Source of the DNA: SZUA-38 sp965212525
GTDB lineage: Bacteria; Pseudomonadota; Gammaproteobacteria; Xanthomonadales; SZUA-38
Direction of reading: 5' to 3'
Length of the DNA stretch: 64,000 nt
Assembly: GCA_965212525.1 (NCBI GenBank)
Contig: CBDBVC010000029.1
Span: 1-64,000, forward strand
Position 1 is the first letter of the stretch, and every line of letters begins with the position of its first letter. This document shows positions 1 through 8,421 of the stretch, piece after piece. Made by a program: the position numbers and the translations under genes. Under the pieces are notes generated by a model. That model ran no database searches, had not been told where the DNA came from, and was given only the letters and a program-made list of their open reading frames with translations.

Positions 1-971
1 TGCCGATCGAAACGACCGGGGCGCAACAGCGCCGGATCGAGCACATCTGGACGGTTGGTGGCGGCGATGACGATGACGCCTTCGTTGCCCTCGAACCCAT
101 CCATCTCCACCAGCAACTGGTTGAGTGTCTGCTCACGCTCGTCGTGACCGCCGCCAAGGCCAGCGCCACGGTGACGACCGACTGCGTCAATCTCATCGAT
201 AAAGATGATGCACGGTGCATGTTTCTTGGCCTGATCGAACATGTCGCGTACACGGGAAGCACCCACGCCCACGAACATTTCGACAAAATCAGAACCAGAA
301 ATCGTGAAGAACGGCACCTTGGCTTCTCCCGCAATGGCACGGGCCAGCAGGGTCTTGCCTGTTCCGGGTGAACCGACCAGCAGCACTCCGCGTGGAATCT
401 TGCCACCCAGTTTCTGGAACTTGCCCGGGTCACGCAGGTAGTCGGCCAGTTCAGACACTTCTTCCTTGGCTTCCTCGACACCGGCGACATCATCGAAGGT
501 CACCTTGACCTGATCTTCACCCTGCAGGCGAGCCCTGGATTTGCCAAATGACATGGCCCCACGACCTCCGCCACCCGACTGCATCTGGCGCATGAAATAT
601 AGCCACACGGCGATCAGAAGGATGAACGGGAACCAGTTGATGAATATGGTATAGAGGAATGAGGGCTTTTTCTGCTCCTCTGCCTTGAAGGGTATTTTCT
701 TTTTCCACAGATCATTGATCAGCTGATCATCCCTTGGACCGTCTACCGTTACCTCGAGGTTTTCAGAGGTTCGATAGGTGATGGTTCGACCACCGCTGGG
801 TTTCTCGATGATGGTGACATGCTTGACCCGCCCGGTATCAACCAGCTGGAGGAAGTCCGAATACCCGGGTGAACTGGTACCCTGGTTCATCTGGCTCTGG
901 AAGGTACTGAATACCGAAAACAGCACCGCCAGAACGATCATCCACAAAATAACAGTCTTGCTATTATTCAA
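1..971 (-). CDS. ftsH: ATP-dependent zinc metalloprotease FtsH, partial (C-terminus beyond window)
   Basis: Membrane-anchored AAA+ protease that degrades misfolded and regulatory membrane or cytosolic proteins. Reverse translation from 971 gives an N-terminal membrane helix, a periplasmic segment, a second helix (FINWFPFILLIAVWLYFM), then the AAA module with Walker A (GSPGTGKTLLARAIAGEA), Walker B (CIIFIDEID) and the second region of homology (ATNRPDVLDPALLRPGRFDR), where the window ends. The zinc-protease domain lies outside. I chose a TTG start at 971 because AGGAGA lies 6-7 bases upstream and the product begins like other FtsH proteins (LNNSKTVILWMIVLAVLFSVF). The next in-frame ATG is 10 codons in, inside the first helix. 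It follows rlmE by 90 bp on the same strand, the usual rlmE-ftsH order. Confidence 0.97.
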   Translation of the reverse strand, partial: MNNSKTVILWMIVLAVLFSVFSTFQSQMNQGTSSPGYSDFLQLVDTGRVKHVTIIEKPSGGRTITYRTSENLEVTVDGPRDDQLINDLWKKKIPFKAEEQKKPSFLYTIFINWFPFILLIAVWLYFMRQMQSGGGGRGAMSFGKSRARLQGEDQVKVTFDDVAGVEEAKEEVSELADYLRDPGKFQKLGGKIPRGVLLVGSPGTGKTLLARAIAGEAKVPFFTISGSDFVEMFVGVGASRVRDMFDQAKKHAPCIIFIDEIDAVGRHRGAGLGGGHDEREQTLNQLLVEMDGFEGNEGVIVIAATNRPDVLDPALLRPGRFDR

Positions 972-1061
972 TTCTCTTCTCTCCTGTTCGTTGACATCGT
1001 CAGGCAAACCATCGGTTCACCCTGACTCAGCGAACGTGAATCCTGTTTCAACATGCCCTGA

Positions 1062-1682
1062 TCAAGCCTTGAACTGGCTGGCGACCAGATAAACCTCACG
1101 ACTGCGAGGTCGTGACGATTTGGGTTTGACTATGTTAACCCGGTTAAAGTTCTGCCGCACATCTCTAAGGTAACTGTCAAAGCCCTCCCCCTGGAAGACC
1201 TTGACGATCATGGTACCGCCGGGTTTCAGCCATTGCCTGCAAAAATCCAGTGCCAGTTCAACCAGATACATGGCACGCGGCTGGTCAATTGCATCCATAC
1301 CACTGATATTGGGCGCCATATCCGATAATACAAGATCAATACGGGAACCATCGAGCAACTGCTCCAGTTGCTGCAGCGGCTCATCTTCTGTGAAATCTCC
1401 CTGAATGAACTCAACGCCTTCCAGCGGTTCGATCGGAAGCAGATCCATGCCAACAACTCGGCCTTGACGACCGACCCAGTCCACGGCAAGTTGTGACCAG
1501 CCACCCGGTGCGAGCCCCAGATCGACAATCACCATTCCGGGACGGATCAGCCTGTACTTGTCCTGGATCTCCTGCAGCTTGAAGGCAGCACGTGATCGGA
1601 GCCCGAGCTGCTGGGCCTTCTTGACATAGGGATCATCGAAATGTTCCTTCAGCCAGCGTCTGGAGCTTTTGCTGCGTGCCAT
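1062..1682 (-). CDS. rlmE: 23S rRNA (uridine-2'-O)-methyltransferase RlmE
   Basis: Methylates the 2'-hydroxyl of U2552 in the A loop of 23S rRNA, a late step of 50S assembly. The 206-aa product aligns by eye with E. coli RlmE/FtsJ along its whole length. The SAM-binding loop is VDLGLAPGGWSQ, and the catalytic K-D-K-E tetrad is K35, D121, K161 and E196. The start is ATG at 1682 (MARSKSSRRW), with AGGG about 9 bases upstream. A 20-codon upstream extension of the open frame lacks homology. It is transcribed towards ftsH and diverges from yhbY. Confidence 0.96.
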   Translation of the reverse strand: MARSKSSRRWLKEHFDDPYVKKAQQLGLRSRAAFKLQEIQDKYRLIRPGMVIVDLGLAPGGWSQLAVDWVGRQGRVVGMDLLPIEPLEGVEFIQGDFTEDEPLQQLEQLLDGSRIDLVLSDMAPNISGMDAIDQPRAMYLVELALDFCRQWLKPGGTMIVKVFQGEGFDSYLRDVRQNFNRVNIVKPKSSRPRSREVYLVASQFKA

Positions 1683-1804
1683 GTGTTTTCCCTGTAAACG
1701 AATCCATCGTGTCAATAACCCGCAACGGGGTCTGACGCACACAATTCAATAGTGATTGTGCATCTGATCCGATATCATACACCTTTCCTCAATGATCGAT
1801 GATC

Positions 1805-2098
1805 ATGGCACTGAACAAATCCCAACAGAAATTCCTGCGTGGCATCTGTCATCACATCAACCCCGTAGTCATGGTAGGACAGAAGGGTCTCACAGAGAAC
1901 GTGATGAACGAGATCGACCAGGCGCTTGAGCAGCACGAGTTGATCAAGGTCAAATTGCGCAGTGATGCGTCAGAACGAAAGGCCTGGATCAGCACTATCG
2001 TCGGCAAGCTCTCGCCTGAACTGGTGATGTCGATTGGACAGGTGGCCTGCTTTTACAGAAAGCACCCGGAGAATCCTCAACTGGAACTGCCACGCTGA
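1805..2098 (+). CDS. yhbY: YhbY/CRM-domain RNA-binding protein
   Basis: Small CRM-fold protein (97 aa) that associates with the pre-50S ribosomal particle. The family signature GQKGLTENVMNEIDQALEQH is intact (residues 27-46), followed by HELIKVK. I place the start at ATG 1805 (MALNKSQQKFLRG), which matches homologues. Another ATG lies two codons earlier, and neither has a strong Shine-Dalgarno. The stop codon overlaps the next start (TGATG at 2095-2099), so the two genes are probably translationally coupled. The divergent rlmE neighbour is also a ribosome-assembly gene. Confidence 0.93.
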   Translation: MALNKSQQKFLRGICHHINPVVMVGQKGLTENVMNEIDQALEQHELIKVKLRSDASERKAWISTIVGKLSPELVMSIGQVACFYRKHPENPQLELPR

Positions 2099-2481
2099 TG
2101 CAGCTGACACTCGACAACCCGGGTAGCGTACATGTCATTACTGCCTATGATGATACCGGTTTCAGTATCAGTGGAGAGCGCTACGACCAGTCGCTGACTG
2201 TCAGTCCCGAACAGATCGTTCTGGATGATCAACCCGGCTCGGTCGATGAACTTGACGCTGATATGGCCCGTAGTCTGATTGAGCGTGCACCGGACCTGGT
2301 CATCGTCGGCAGTGGCAAGTCACTGAGGTTCCCTGAGATCGAGTTCTCTGCCACCCTGTTGCAGGCCAATATCGGGTGCGAGGTGATGGATACGGCGGCC
2401 GGTTGTCGCACTTACAATGTCCTGGCCGGTGAACTGCGTAATGTGATCGCTGTCCTGATCAGGGAACCGGACGGCGGCTGA
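2098..2481 (+). CDS. Mth938/DUF498-domain protein
   Basis: 127-aa protein of the Mth938-like (DUF498, Xcc1710-like) family, whose mitochondrial relatives include NDUFAF3. No biochemical role is firmly known for the bacterial members. Family traits visible here are DLVIVGSGKSLRFP (around residues 66-79) and the C-terminal GCEVMDTAAGCRTYNVLAGE segment. It starts on the ATG that overlaps the yhbY stop by one base and has no separate promoter that I can see. It ends 5 bp from the convergent rpoS stop. Confidence 0.85.
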   Translation: MQLTLDNPGSVHVITAYDDTGFSISGERYDQSLTVSPEQIVLDDQPGSVDELDADMARSLIERAPDLVIVGSGKSLRFPEIEFSATLLQANIGCEVMDTAAGCRTYNVLAGELRNVIAVLIREPDGG

Positions 2482-2486
2482 TCAGC

Positions 2487-3389
2487 CTACATTTCGATAA
2501 ACGGTGTTTCAGCAACCCCATCGGATTCTGAAATCTTGCGCAGCCGCCTGAGTGCCTGAATCTGAATCTGCCTGACTCGTTCACGGGTCACTCCCAGAGC
2601 ATCACCGACCTCAGCCAGTGTCTGTGATTGCTGGTTGTGCAGCCCGAATCGTCGCTCGATGACATCACGCTCCCGCTGTGGCAGCTTCTGCAACCACTGA
2701 TCCACCTGTTTGCCCAGTTTCTTGTCCGCCAGTAACAGGCAGGGATCGGGATTGTTGTCGTCGGCAATGGCATCGATCAGTAATTGGTCGCTGTCCGGAG
2801 AAACCGGATTGTCGATAGACGAGGTACGATCCTGCAGACAGAACAGACGGTCGATTTCATCCGGTGTTTTCTTCAGTGACCTGGCGATTTCCTCTCGTGT
2901 CGGTGAACGCCTGAGCCTGGCGCGTAATTCACGCACCGCGCGCATGTATGACGACAGCTCACGAACCACGTGGATCGGCAATCGAACCGTACGCGCCTGG
3001 TTCATCAGTGCCCGCTCGACCGATTGCCTGATCCACCAGGTGGCATAGGTCGAGAAACGAAAGCCACGATCCGGATCAAACTTTTCGACGGCCCGGATCA
3101 GCCCGATGTTGCCTTCCTCGATCAGATCCAGCAGCGGCAGACCTCGTCCGGTGTACTGACGGGCTATATTGACCACCAGTCGCAGATTGGATTCGATCAT
3201 GCGCCGGCGACCACTTTCATCACCGGCCTGCCATGCCTTGGTAAAGGCGACCTCCTGTTCCGGTGTGAGCAGATCGGACATGCCAATCTCACGCAGATAC
3301 AGCGTGGTGGAATCATGCAACTCCTGCACCGTCTTCTTGAGCGGTGTTTTCCGTGTACTGGTGGGTTTGCCTTTTGCTGATTTTGTCAT
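2487..3389 (-). CDS. rpoS: RNA polymerase sigma factor RpoS (sigma-38 type)
   Basis: Primary-like sigma-70 family factor of 300 aa. It shows region 1.2 (DSTTLYLREIGMSDLLTPEQE), region 2 (RLVVNIARQYTGRGLPLLDL, then STYATWWIRQSVERA), region 3, and a region 4 helix-turn-helix (TLAEVGDALGVTRERVRQIQ). The length and the linkage surE-pcm-nlpD-rpoS identify RpoS rather than RpoD or RpoH. The start overlaps the nlpD stop by 4 bp. In enterobacteria the main rpoS promoter lies inside nlpD; I did not resolve one here. It probably governs stationary-phase and general stress genes. Confidence 0.95.
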   Translation of the reverse strand: MTKSAKGKPTSTRKTPLKKTVQELHDSTTLYLREIGMSDLLTPEQEVAFTKAWQAGDESGRRRMIESNLRLVVNIARQYTGRGLPLLDLIEEGNIGLIRAVEKFDPDRGFRFSTYATWWIRQSVERALMNQARTVRLPIHVVRELSSYMRAVRELRARLRRSPTREEIARSLKKTPDEIDRLFCLQDRTSSIDNPVSPDSDQLLIDAIADDNNPDPCLLLADKKLGKQVDQWLQKLPQRERDVIERRFGLHNQQSQTLAEVGDALGVTRERVRQIQIQALRRLRKISESDGVAETPFIEM

Positions 3390-4294
3390 GGCGAGTTCGG
3401 AGATGCGGGCAGATAGTCGACCGGGTTCACAGGCTTCCCCCTGACCCTGATTTCAAAATGCAATTTGGGCGCATCGCTGCCGGAACTGCCCACATTGGCG
3501 ATGTGTTGTCCAATCTCAACCCGGTCTCCCTCATTGACCAGGCGCTTTTCGTTATGACCATAGGCACTGAGAAAATCCTTGTCGTGCTTGATGATAATCA
3601 GCTCACCATATCCAATCAATCCCCGACCACTATACACCACTTCACCAGCCGCTGCTGCGACAACATTCGCACCCCGGCTGGCCGATATATCAAGACCCTT
3701 GGCTGATTCATCGCCGGCAGAATACGATCGCAGGATTCGCCCGTTCAGCGGCCAGCGCCAGGTGATTGGCCCGGTCTTGCGATCAGCCTGGGTTGTCACA
3801 GGCCGCCTGCTGCCACTGTCATTGTTGACAGGGACACGCACTGTAGTCTGTTTTGCTGTCTGAGGATCAGTCCTGACTGGCTTGTTCGCCTGCGAGGCCT
3901 GCCGCGTTTCAGGCTTGCGACTGGTAGTCGATTGCGTCGGTTTCACCGAATCGGATCGACTGGTCGTATCTTGCCTGCCAGTACTGTTGTTCGAGGCTGT
4001 CGTTCGTGGTCGTGACAGTCGCAGTCTCTGATCGACATAAATCGTGAAGGGTGAGCTGATGCCGTTCCATGAGGCCAGAGTCTTGTAGTCCAGCCCATAT
4101 CGCCAGGCAATGGCATACAGGGTATCGCCCGGCCTGACGACGTAGAATGAGGGCATGCGAATCCGGGTCGATGATTCAGCAACACGATTGTGTCGATTGG
4201 CCGTACGGTCGTACACCGGAGCACTGTTGCGGGACGAACAGGCACTGAGCAGCACGATTGCCGCAGTCAATAACTGTGCCCCGGTTTTCGTCAA
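3386..4294 (-). CDS. nlpD: NlpD: LysM and M23-family lipoprotein, activator of cell-wall amidase
   Basis: Outer-membrane lipoprotein of 302 aa. A signal peptide ends in the lipobox LLSAC. A LysM peptidoglycan-binding domain follows (YVVRPGDTLYAIAWRYGLD), then a Ser/Thr/Gln-rich linker and a C-terminal LytM/M23 domain. That domain has the NlpD look: G-ANVVAAAAGEVVYSG, then YGHNEK and KLHFEIR. As in E. coli NlpD it probably acts by activating AmiC-type amidases rather than cutting murein itself. I chose the TTG start at 4294 because GGAGG lies 7 bases upstream and it places a normal-length signal before the lipobox. The longer open frame (to 4378) would overlap yqaA and adds no signal-like sequence. 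Overlaps rpoS by 4 bp. Confidence 0.92.
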   Translation of the reverse strand: MTKTGAQLLTAAIVLLSACSSRNSAPVYDRTANRHNRVAESSTRIRMPSFYVVRPGDTLYAIAWRYGLDYKTLASWNGISSPFTIYVDQRLRLSRPRTTASNNSTGRQDTTSRSDSVKPTQSTTSRKPETRQASQANKPVRTDPQTAKQTTVRVPVNNDSGSRRPVTTQADRKTGPITWRWPLNGRILRSYSAGDESAKGLDISASRGANVVAAAAGEVVYSGRGLIGYGELIIIKHDKDFLSAYGHNEKRLVNEGDRVEIGQHIANVGSSGSDAPKLHFEIRVRGKPVNPVDYLPASPNSP

Positions 4295-4314
4295 ATCATC
4301 CTCCGTACATGATC

Positions 4315-4896
4315 TCAGCGCAGATAAATCACGATGCCAGCAATGACAAATACTATGACAGTTCCCCAGCCGATCCATTCCATTCGCCTGTGAAGTTTTT
4401 CCTGCATCTGCTCACCGCCCATGTAGATCAACCCCGCTACCAGAAAATATCGTGCACTCCTTCCGACGATTGATCCGAAGATGAATGGCAGCAATGGCGT
4501 GGCTGTCATGCCGGCTGCGATGGTAAACACCTTGTATGGTATTGGTGAAAAACCGGCCAGCAGCACGAACCAGAAACCCCATTCGGCGAATGAGGCCTCG
4601 GCACGGTGCAGAGTGTCGAGGTAGCCAAAGCGCTCGATCAGTGGCATCAGACTGTCAATGGCGAACTTGCCCAGCAGATATCCACAGAACCCGCCGGCAG
4701 CTGAGGTCACGGTACAGACCATGGCATAGAACCAGGCGCGCGATCGTTTCGCCAGCACCATCGGTGCCAGCAGCACATCCGGCGGTATCGGGAAGAAAAT
4801 GGCTTCGGTGAATGACACAACGGCCAGCCAGAAGGTGGCCAGACGATGTTTGGCAAGACTCAGACAACGCTCATACAGCGACTGGAACAGGGCCAT
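4315..4896 (-). CDS. yqaA: YqaA-family membrane protein (VTT/DedA-like)
   Basis: 193-aa inner-membrane protein with four to five hydrophobic segments and the VTT/DedA-like core: F-TEAIFFPIPPDVLLAPMVLA near the N-terminus, then GFSPIPYKVFTIAAGM around residues 116-131. DedA relatives are linked to lipid-carrier flipping and membrane homeostasis. The specific role of YqaA is not settled. The start overlaps the pcm stop by one base (TGATG), so it belongs to the surE-pcm-yqaA-nlpD-rpoS transcription unit. yqaA between pcm and nlpD is seen in several non-enteric gammaproteobacteria. Confidence 0.88.
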   Translation of the reverse strand: MALFQSLYERCLSLAKHRLATFWLAVVSFTEAIFFPIPPDVLLAPMVLAKRSRAWFYAMVCTVTSAAGGFCGYLLGKFAIDSLMPLIERFGYLDTLHRAEASFAEWGFWFVLLAGFSPIPYKVFTIAAGMTATPLLPFIFGSIVGRSARYFLVAGLIYMGGEQMQEKLHRRMEWIGWGTVIVFVIAGIVIYLR

Positions 4897-5570
4897 CAGT
4901 CGAGCCCGGGCAGCATGGGCACGAAAACAACATCACCCAGGTTTTCCTGCTCGATACCACCTGACACTCGGGTGTAACGGATCAGTTGCTGGTGCTGTCC
5001 GTGTCCGACCGGGGCCACCAGATGACCACCGGGCTTGAGCTGTTCGAACAGTGCATCGGGCAATTGTGGCGCGGCTGCCGTCACGACGATGGCGTCATAG
5101 GGCGCATTCTCGGGCCAGCCCAGATAGCCGTCACTCTGTTTGCAGCGAATATTGCGACTACCCACCTTGCGGAAAACACGTCGTGCCGAGCGGAACAACT
5201 CCTCGATGCGTTCCACCGAATAGACCTGTTTCACCAGTCGCGACAGGATAACGGCCTGATAACCTGAGCCTGTTCCGATTTCCAGAACCTTTTCCGGTAT
5301 CTGGTCGTGCATGATCGCCGCTGTCATCATCGCCACGATGAGCGGCTGTGAAATCGTCTGGCCTCGGCCAATGGGCAGCGCCGTGTCTTCATAGGCGCGG
5401 GATGACAGGGCCTCTTCGACAAACAGGTGTCGCGGTGTGTCAGCGATTGCGGACAGCACTCGTTCGTCCTCGACACCACTGCGACGCAGCCGGTCCACCA
5501 GCCTGTTGCGGGTTCGCTGTGATGTCATTCCGATGCCGTGGTTCCTCGATGACTGCATTGCGCTCCTCAT
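4896..5570 (-). CDS. pcm: Protein-L-isoaspartate O-methyltransferase
   Basis: Repairs isoaspartyl residues in aged proteins with SAM as methyl donor. The SAM motif I is VLEIGTGSGYQAVILS. The substrate-side motif LPIGRGQTISQPLIVAMMT and the post-II region YDAIVVTAAAPQLPDAL are also intact. The first ATG at 5570 gives 224 aa. A second ATG four codons later has the better Shine-Dalgarno (AGGAGC), so the exact start is uncertain. It lies 22 bp after surE, its usual partner, and overlaps yqaA by one base. Confidence 0.94.
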   Translation of the reverse strand: MRSAMQSSRNHGIGMTSQRTRNRLVDRLRRSGVEDERVLSAIADTPRHLFVEEALSSRAYEDTALPIGRGQTISQPLIVAMMTAAIMHDQIPEKVLEIGTGSGYQAVILSRLVKQVYSVERIEELFRSARRVFRKVGSRNIRCKQSDGYLGWPENAPYDAIVVTAAAPQLPDALFEQLKPGGHLVAPVGHGQHQQLIRYTRVSGGIEQENLGDVVFVPMLPGLD

Positions 5571-5592
5571 GTCTCTCCCGTGATTGATGCCA

Positions 5593-6342
5593 TCAGAGAT
5601 TCTGCACCCAGGCTGACACAGTCTCCAGTGCCTGATACCGGGTCAGATCGACATGGATGGGCGTAATCGAGACCCTGTTCTGGCGTATGGCATGAAAATC
5701 AGTGCCCACGCCAGCATCCTGTTCGGCACCGGCAGGACCGATCCAGTACACACGCCTGCCTCTTGGATCGCGCTGTTCGATGAACGGTTCAGCCCGATGA
5801 CGATGGCCCAGCCGTGTCACCTCATAGCCCTCCAGTGAAGACAGCGGGACATTGGGCACATTCACATTCAGTATCGTGTCTGCCGGCAGTGGATCATCGC
5901 GCAGTTGCTCAACCAGCTTGACTGCCACAGCAGCAGCAGTCTCGAAATGCATGGGTTTGCTGTCAACCGTCAGTGACACGGCGATGGCAGGCAACCCCAG
6001 AAATCGTCCTTCCATGGCCGCCGCGACTGTCCCCGAATAAATCACATCATCGCCGAGGTTTGCCCCCAGATTGATCCCGGAGACTACCATGTCCGGTTCT
6101 TCCTCCAGCAACCCGGTCAGCGCAAGGTGAACACAGTCGGTGGGTGTTCCAGCGATGCGATACTGACCATTCTGACGATCCAGAACACGAATCGGCTGAT
6201 CCAGCGTGAGGGAATTGGAAGCACCGCTGCGATCCCTGTCCGGTGCCACCACGGTTACTTCCGCAATGTCGGACAGGGCAGCGGACAGAGCCTTGATGCC
6301 TTTGGCATCGAGACCGTCATCGTTGCTGACGAGAATTTTCAA
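5593..6342 (-). CDS. surE: 5'/3'-nucleotidase SurE
   Basis: Stationary-phase survival phosphatase acting on nucleoside monophosphates and short polyphosphate. Metal ligands sit in SNDDGLDAKG (D8, D9), in GASNSLT (around residue 40) and in the SGINLGANLGDDVIYSGTVAAAMEG stretch. At 249 aa it is normal length. It heads the surE-pcm-yqaA-nlpD-rpoS unit. In E. coli truD lies directly upstream on the same strand, but here an Smr gene on the opposite strand is inserted between them. Confidence 0.95.
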   Translation of the reverse strand: MKILVSNDDGLDAKGIKALSAALSDIAEVTVVAPDRDRSGASNSLTLDQPIRVLDRQNGQYRIAGTPTDCVHLALTGLLEEEPDMVVSGINLGANLGDDVIYSGTVAAAMEGRFLGLPAIAVSLTVDSKPMHFETAAAVAVKLVEQLRDDPLPADTILNVNVPNVPLSSLEGYEVTRLGHRHRAEPFIEQRDPRGRRVYWIGPAGAEQDAGVGTDFHAIRQNRVSITPIHVDLTRYQALETVSAWVQNL

Positions 6343-6372
6343 TACGGTATGCGCCCGGTCGATCCTGTATGC

Positions 6373-6381
6373 TGCTATGAT
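6373..6381 (+). promoter_or_regulatory. Candidate extended -10 promoter for the Smr gene
   Basis: TGCTATGAT fits the extended -10 pattern TGnTATAAT with one mismatch and lies 35 bp before the Smr start codon, in the 73-bp divergent gap with surE. I see no convincing -35, which extended -10 promoters can lack. Prediction only. Confidence 0.4.
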
Positions 6382-6415
6382 AACTTTTCAGCTACGAGAC
6401 CGGAAGCTCATTGCC

Positions 6416-6973
6416 ATGTCTGATGACAAACAGACTGATCAACATGACATTTCTGATGAAGACCGGGCACTGTTTTCCAGCACGGTAGGCAAGGTCACAC
6501 CCGTGCATCACGACCGGATTGTGCCAGAACGCCACCGCCCCGCCTCTGAACCATTGCAGCATCTCAATGATGAATCCCGTGTCATGGATGAATTACTGAC
6601 ACACGAAATCGATCCCGAAGTGATGATCACAGGAGAGGAGATTGGCTACCGGCGTCCCGGCATTCAACACCGGGTGATGAAACAGTTGCGTCAGGGTCAG
6701 TACCGGATTCAGGCCGAACTGGACCTGCACAGAATGAACAGCGAGGCTGCGCGACGCAGTATCGAACATTTTATCCAGCAGTCACACGCTGACGGGCTCA
6801 GTTGCGTACTGATCATTCATGGCAAGGGGCTGCGCTCGAAAAACACCGGCCCGGTGCTTAAGGATCTGACAGCCAGTCTCCTGCCAAGACAACGGCCGGT
6901 CATGGCATTCGCCTCGGCCAGGCCGGTCGACGGCGGCACAGGCGCGGTTTACGTGCTGCTCCGTCGGAAATAG
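6416..6973 (+). CDS. Smr-domain protein (SmrA/YdaL type)
   Basis: 185-aa protein with a variable N-terminal half and a C-terminal Smr domain. The domain starts at the LDLHRMN motif (around residue 103) and continues through VLIIHGKGLRSK (around 133) and a final GGTGAVYVLL strand. Stand-alone Smr domains of this type are nicking endonucleases or RNA-binding proteins. The substrate here is unknown. I chose ATG 6416 because the longer open frame runs antisense through surE. It interrupts the truD-surE pair found in relatives. Confidence 0.85.
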   Translation: MSDDKQTDQHDISDEDRALFSSTVGKVTPVHHDRIVPERHRPASEPLQHLNDESRVMDELLTHEIDPEVMITGEEIGYRRPGIQHRVMKQLRQGQYRIQAELDLHRMNSEAARRSIEHFIQQSHADGLSCVLIIHGKGLRSKNTGPVLKDLTASLLPRQRPVMAFASARPVDGGTGAVYVLLRRK

Positions 6974-7003
6974 TCGATCTGTTTCAGGACATCGTCAGCA
7001 CAG

Positions 7004-8041
7004 TCATTCCTCAGTGATCAATTCCCGTACCAGGCTGGTCGCATACTGCCCTTTCTGCAGTTCAAACCGCAGGATCAGATCATTGTCCGACCACTGATAG
7101 TCGAACCGCCCTGGTTTCAGACGCGTCGCACGACGTTCCTGTCGCAAGCCGGCCTGCTCCAGACCGCTGGCCAGGTTTTCCACCGTCAATGCCAGATTGT
7201 CGAACTGCAGGGATTGAGCAGATGAGTCCGGCTCACCTCGCCCCCAGAGTGTACAACTGGGGTGGATATCACCGCATGCCAGACGATTTTCAATCTCATT
7301 ATCGTCGATGACCGGCCCAAACCAGGACTGACTGCCATCGAGAATGAACAGCTCACCCGTCACAGCCTTGTTCCAGCAGCCGGACCTGACGCGTTCCTGC
7401 AGGATGCAATTGAACAGGTAGGCACGGGCCGCCGAATGGTACAGCCCCTTGAGGTGTCTGCTGCGTGGCATTCTTCCGGTTTCATAGGCAGCCATCACGG
7501 CAGGAATATTCTGTCCGGCCTTGCCGAAGCGCTGATCACCAAAATAATTGGGCACCCCGTGCATGGCGATCTCATCAAGCCTGTTGCTCAGTATGTCACG
7601 GTCACCGCTGATATCTCTCAGGCTTATCGTGAACGTGTTTGCCTGGTGAGTTCCGCGCCTGAGCTTTCGGTGATGTCGAACTGCGGACAACAATCTGACA
7701 CCCTTGCGATCGATTACAGAAAGATCCGGATCTGGCAACCCGGGCAAATGCAGTGAAAACCATTGCTGCGTGACTGCCTGCTTGTCCTTGAGGCCGGAAT
7801 AATTGACCTGTCTGGGATGCAGGCCAAGTGCTGATGACAGGACGGTGACGACATCAGCCGTGTTCAGATTTGTTTTCTCGATGTCCAGATAGAGAAACTC
7901 GCCCTCGCCCGAGCGCTCGAACCCATATCGTTCACAGACACGAAAATCTTCCGGGCACTGCTTCAGGATACCCGTGTGATCGGGCTCTCCATGGGCATGG
8001 GTCCAGCAGGGAATTGAGCTGGCCTGGGTCTGGGTTGTCAA
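7004..8041 (-). CDS. truD: tRNA pseudouridine(13) synthase TruD
   Basis: Converts U13 of tRNA-Glu to pseudouridine. At 345 aa it is full length. The catalytic aspartate is D86 in the family motif GLKDKQAVTQQ, preceded by the N-terminal EDFRVCERYGFERSGEGEFLY region. NYFGDQRFG and the inserted TRUD domain follow. Its start codon immediately follows the ftsB stop, with no intergenic base. In E. coli and many relatives, ispD and ispF occupy this position. Confidence 0.95.
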   Translation of the reverse strand: MTTQTQASSIPCWTHAHGEPDHTGILKQCPEDFRVCERYGFERSGEGEFLYLDIEKTNLNTADVVTVLSSALGLHPRQVNYSGLKDKQAVTQQWFSLHLPGLPDPDLSVIDRKGVRLLSAVRHHRKLRRGTHQANTFTISLRDISGDRDILSNRLDEIAMHGVPNYFGDQRFGKAGQNIPAVMAAYETGRMPRSRHLKGLYHSAARAYLFNCILQERVRSGCWNKAVTGELFILDGSQSWFGPVIDDNEIENRLACGDIHPSCTLWGRGEPDSSAQSLQFDNLALTVENLASGLEQAGLRQERRATRLKPGRFDYQWSDNDLILRFELQKGQYATSLVRELITEE

Positions 8042-8323
8042 TCAGATGCCGGGGCGATCAACAACCTGGTAGAACTCTTCATCGGCTGCCACCAGCCCCA
8101 GATCATTGCGTGCCCGCTCCTCGATTGCTTCAGTACCATCCTTCAGATCCAGAACATCGGCAGCGAGGCGGTTATTACGGGCTTCAAGCTCGGCATTGTT
8201 GGCCTGAGAGGTGTGGAGTGACTGGCGCAGGTTGGAGACATCGCGCAGACCGCCGTGACCGAACCACAGCTTGAACTGCAGCAGCACCAGCAGCAACACC
8301 AGTATGAGGTTAATCAGTCGCAT
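8042..8323 (-). CDS. ftsB: Cell division protein FtsB
   Basis: Single-pass inner-membrane protein of 93 aa in the FtsQLB complex that activates septal peptidoglycan synthesis. A short N-terminus precedes one transmembrane helix (LINLILVLLLVLLQFKLWF), a periplasmic coiled coil (residues about 30-60) and the conserved end IEERARNDLGLVAADEEFYQVVD. It lies between eno (98 bp upstream) and truD (directly abutting), so ispD and ispF are absent from their usual position. Confidence 0.95.
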   Translation of the reverse strand: MRLINLILVLLLVLLQFKLWFGHGGLRDVSNLRQSLHTSQANNAELEARNNRLAADVLDLKDGTEAIEERARNDLGLVAADEEFYQVVDRPGI

Positions 8324-8421
8324 CCTGGTTACCTATTCTGGACAGTTTCACCGACGTGGTCAATGAAAAAGGCCCTGGATAATCAAAATTTTCGACCAAA
8401 AACCGCATTTTTTTCAGTTTG

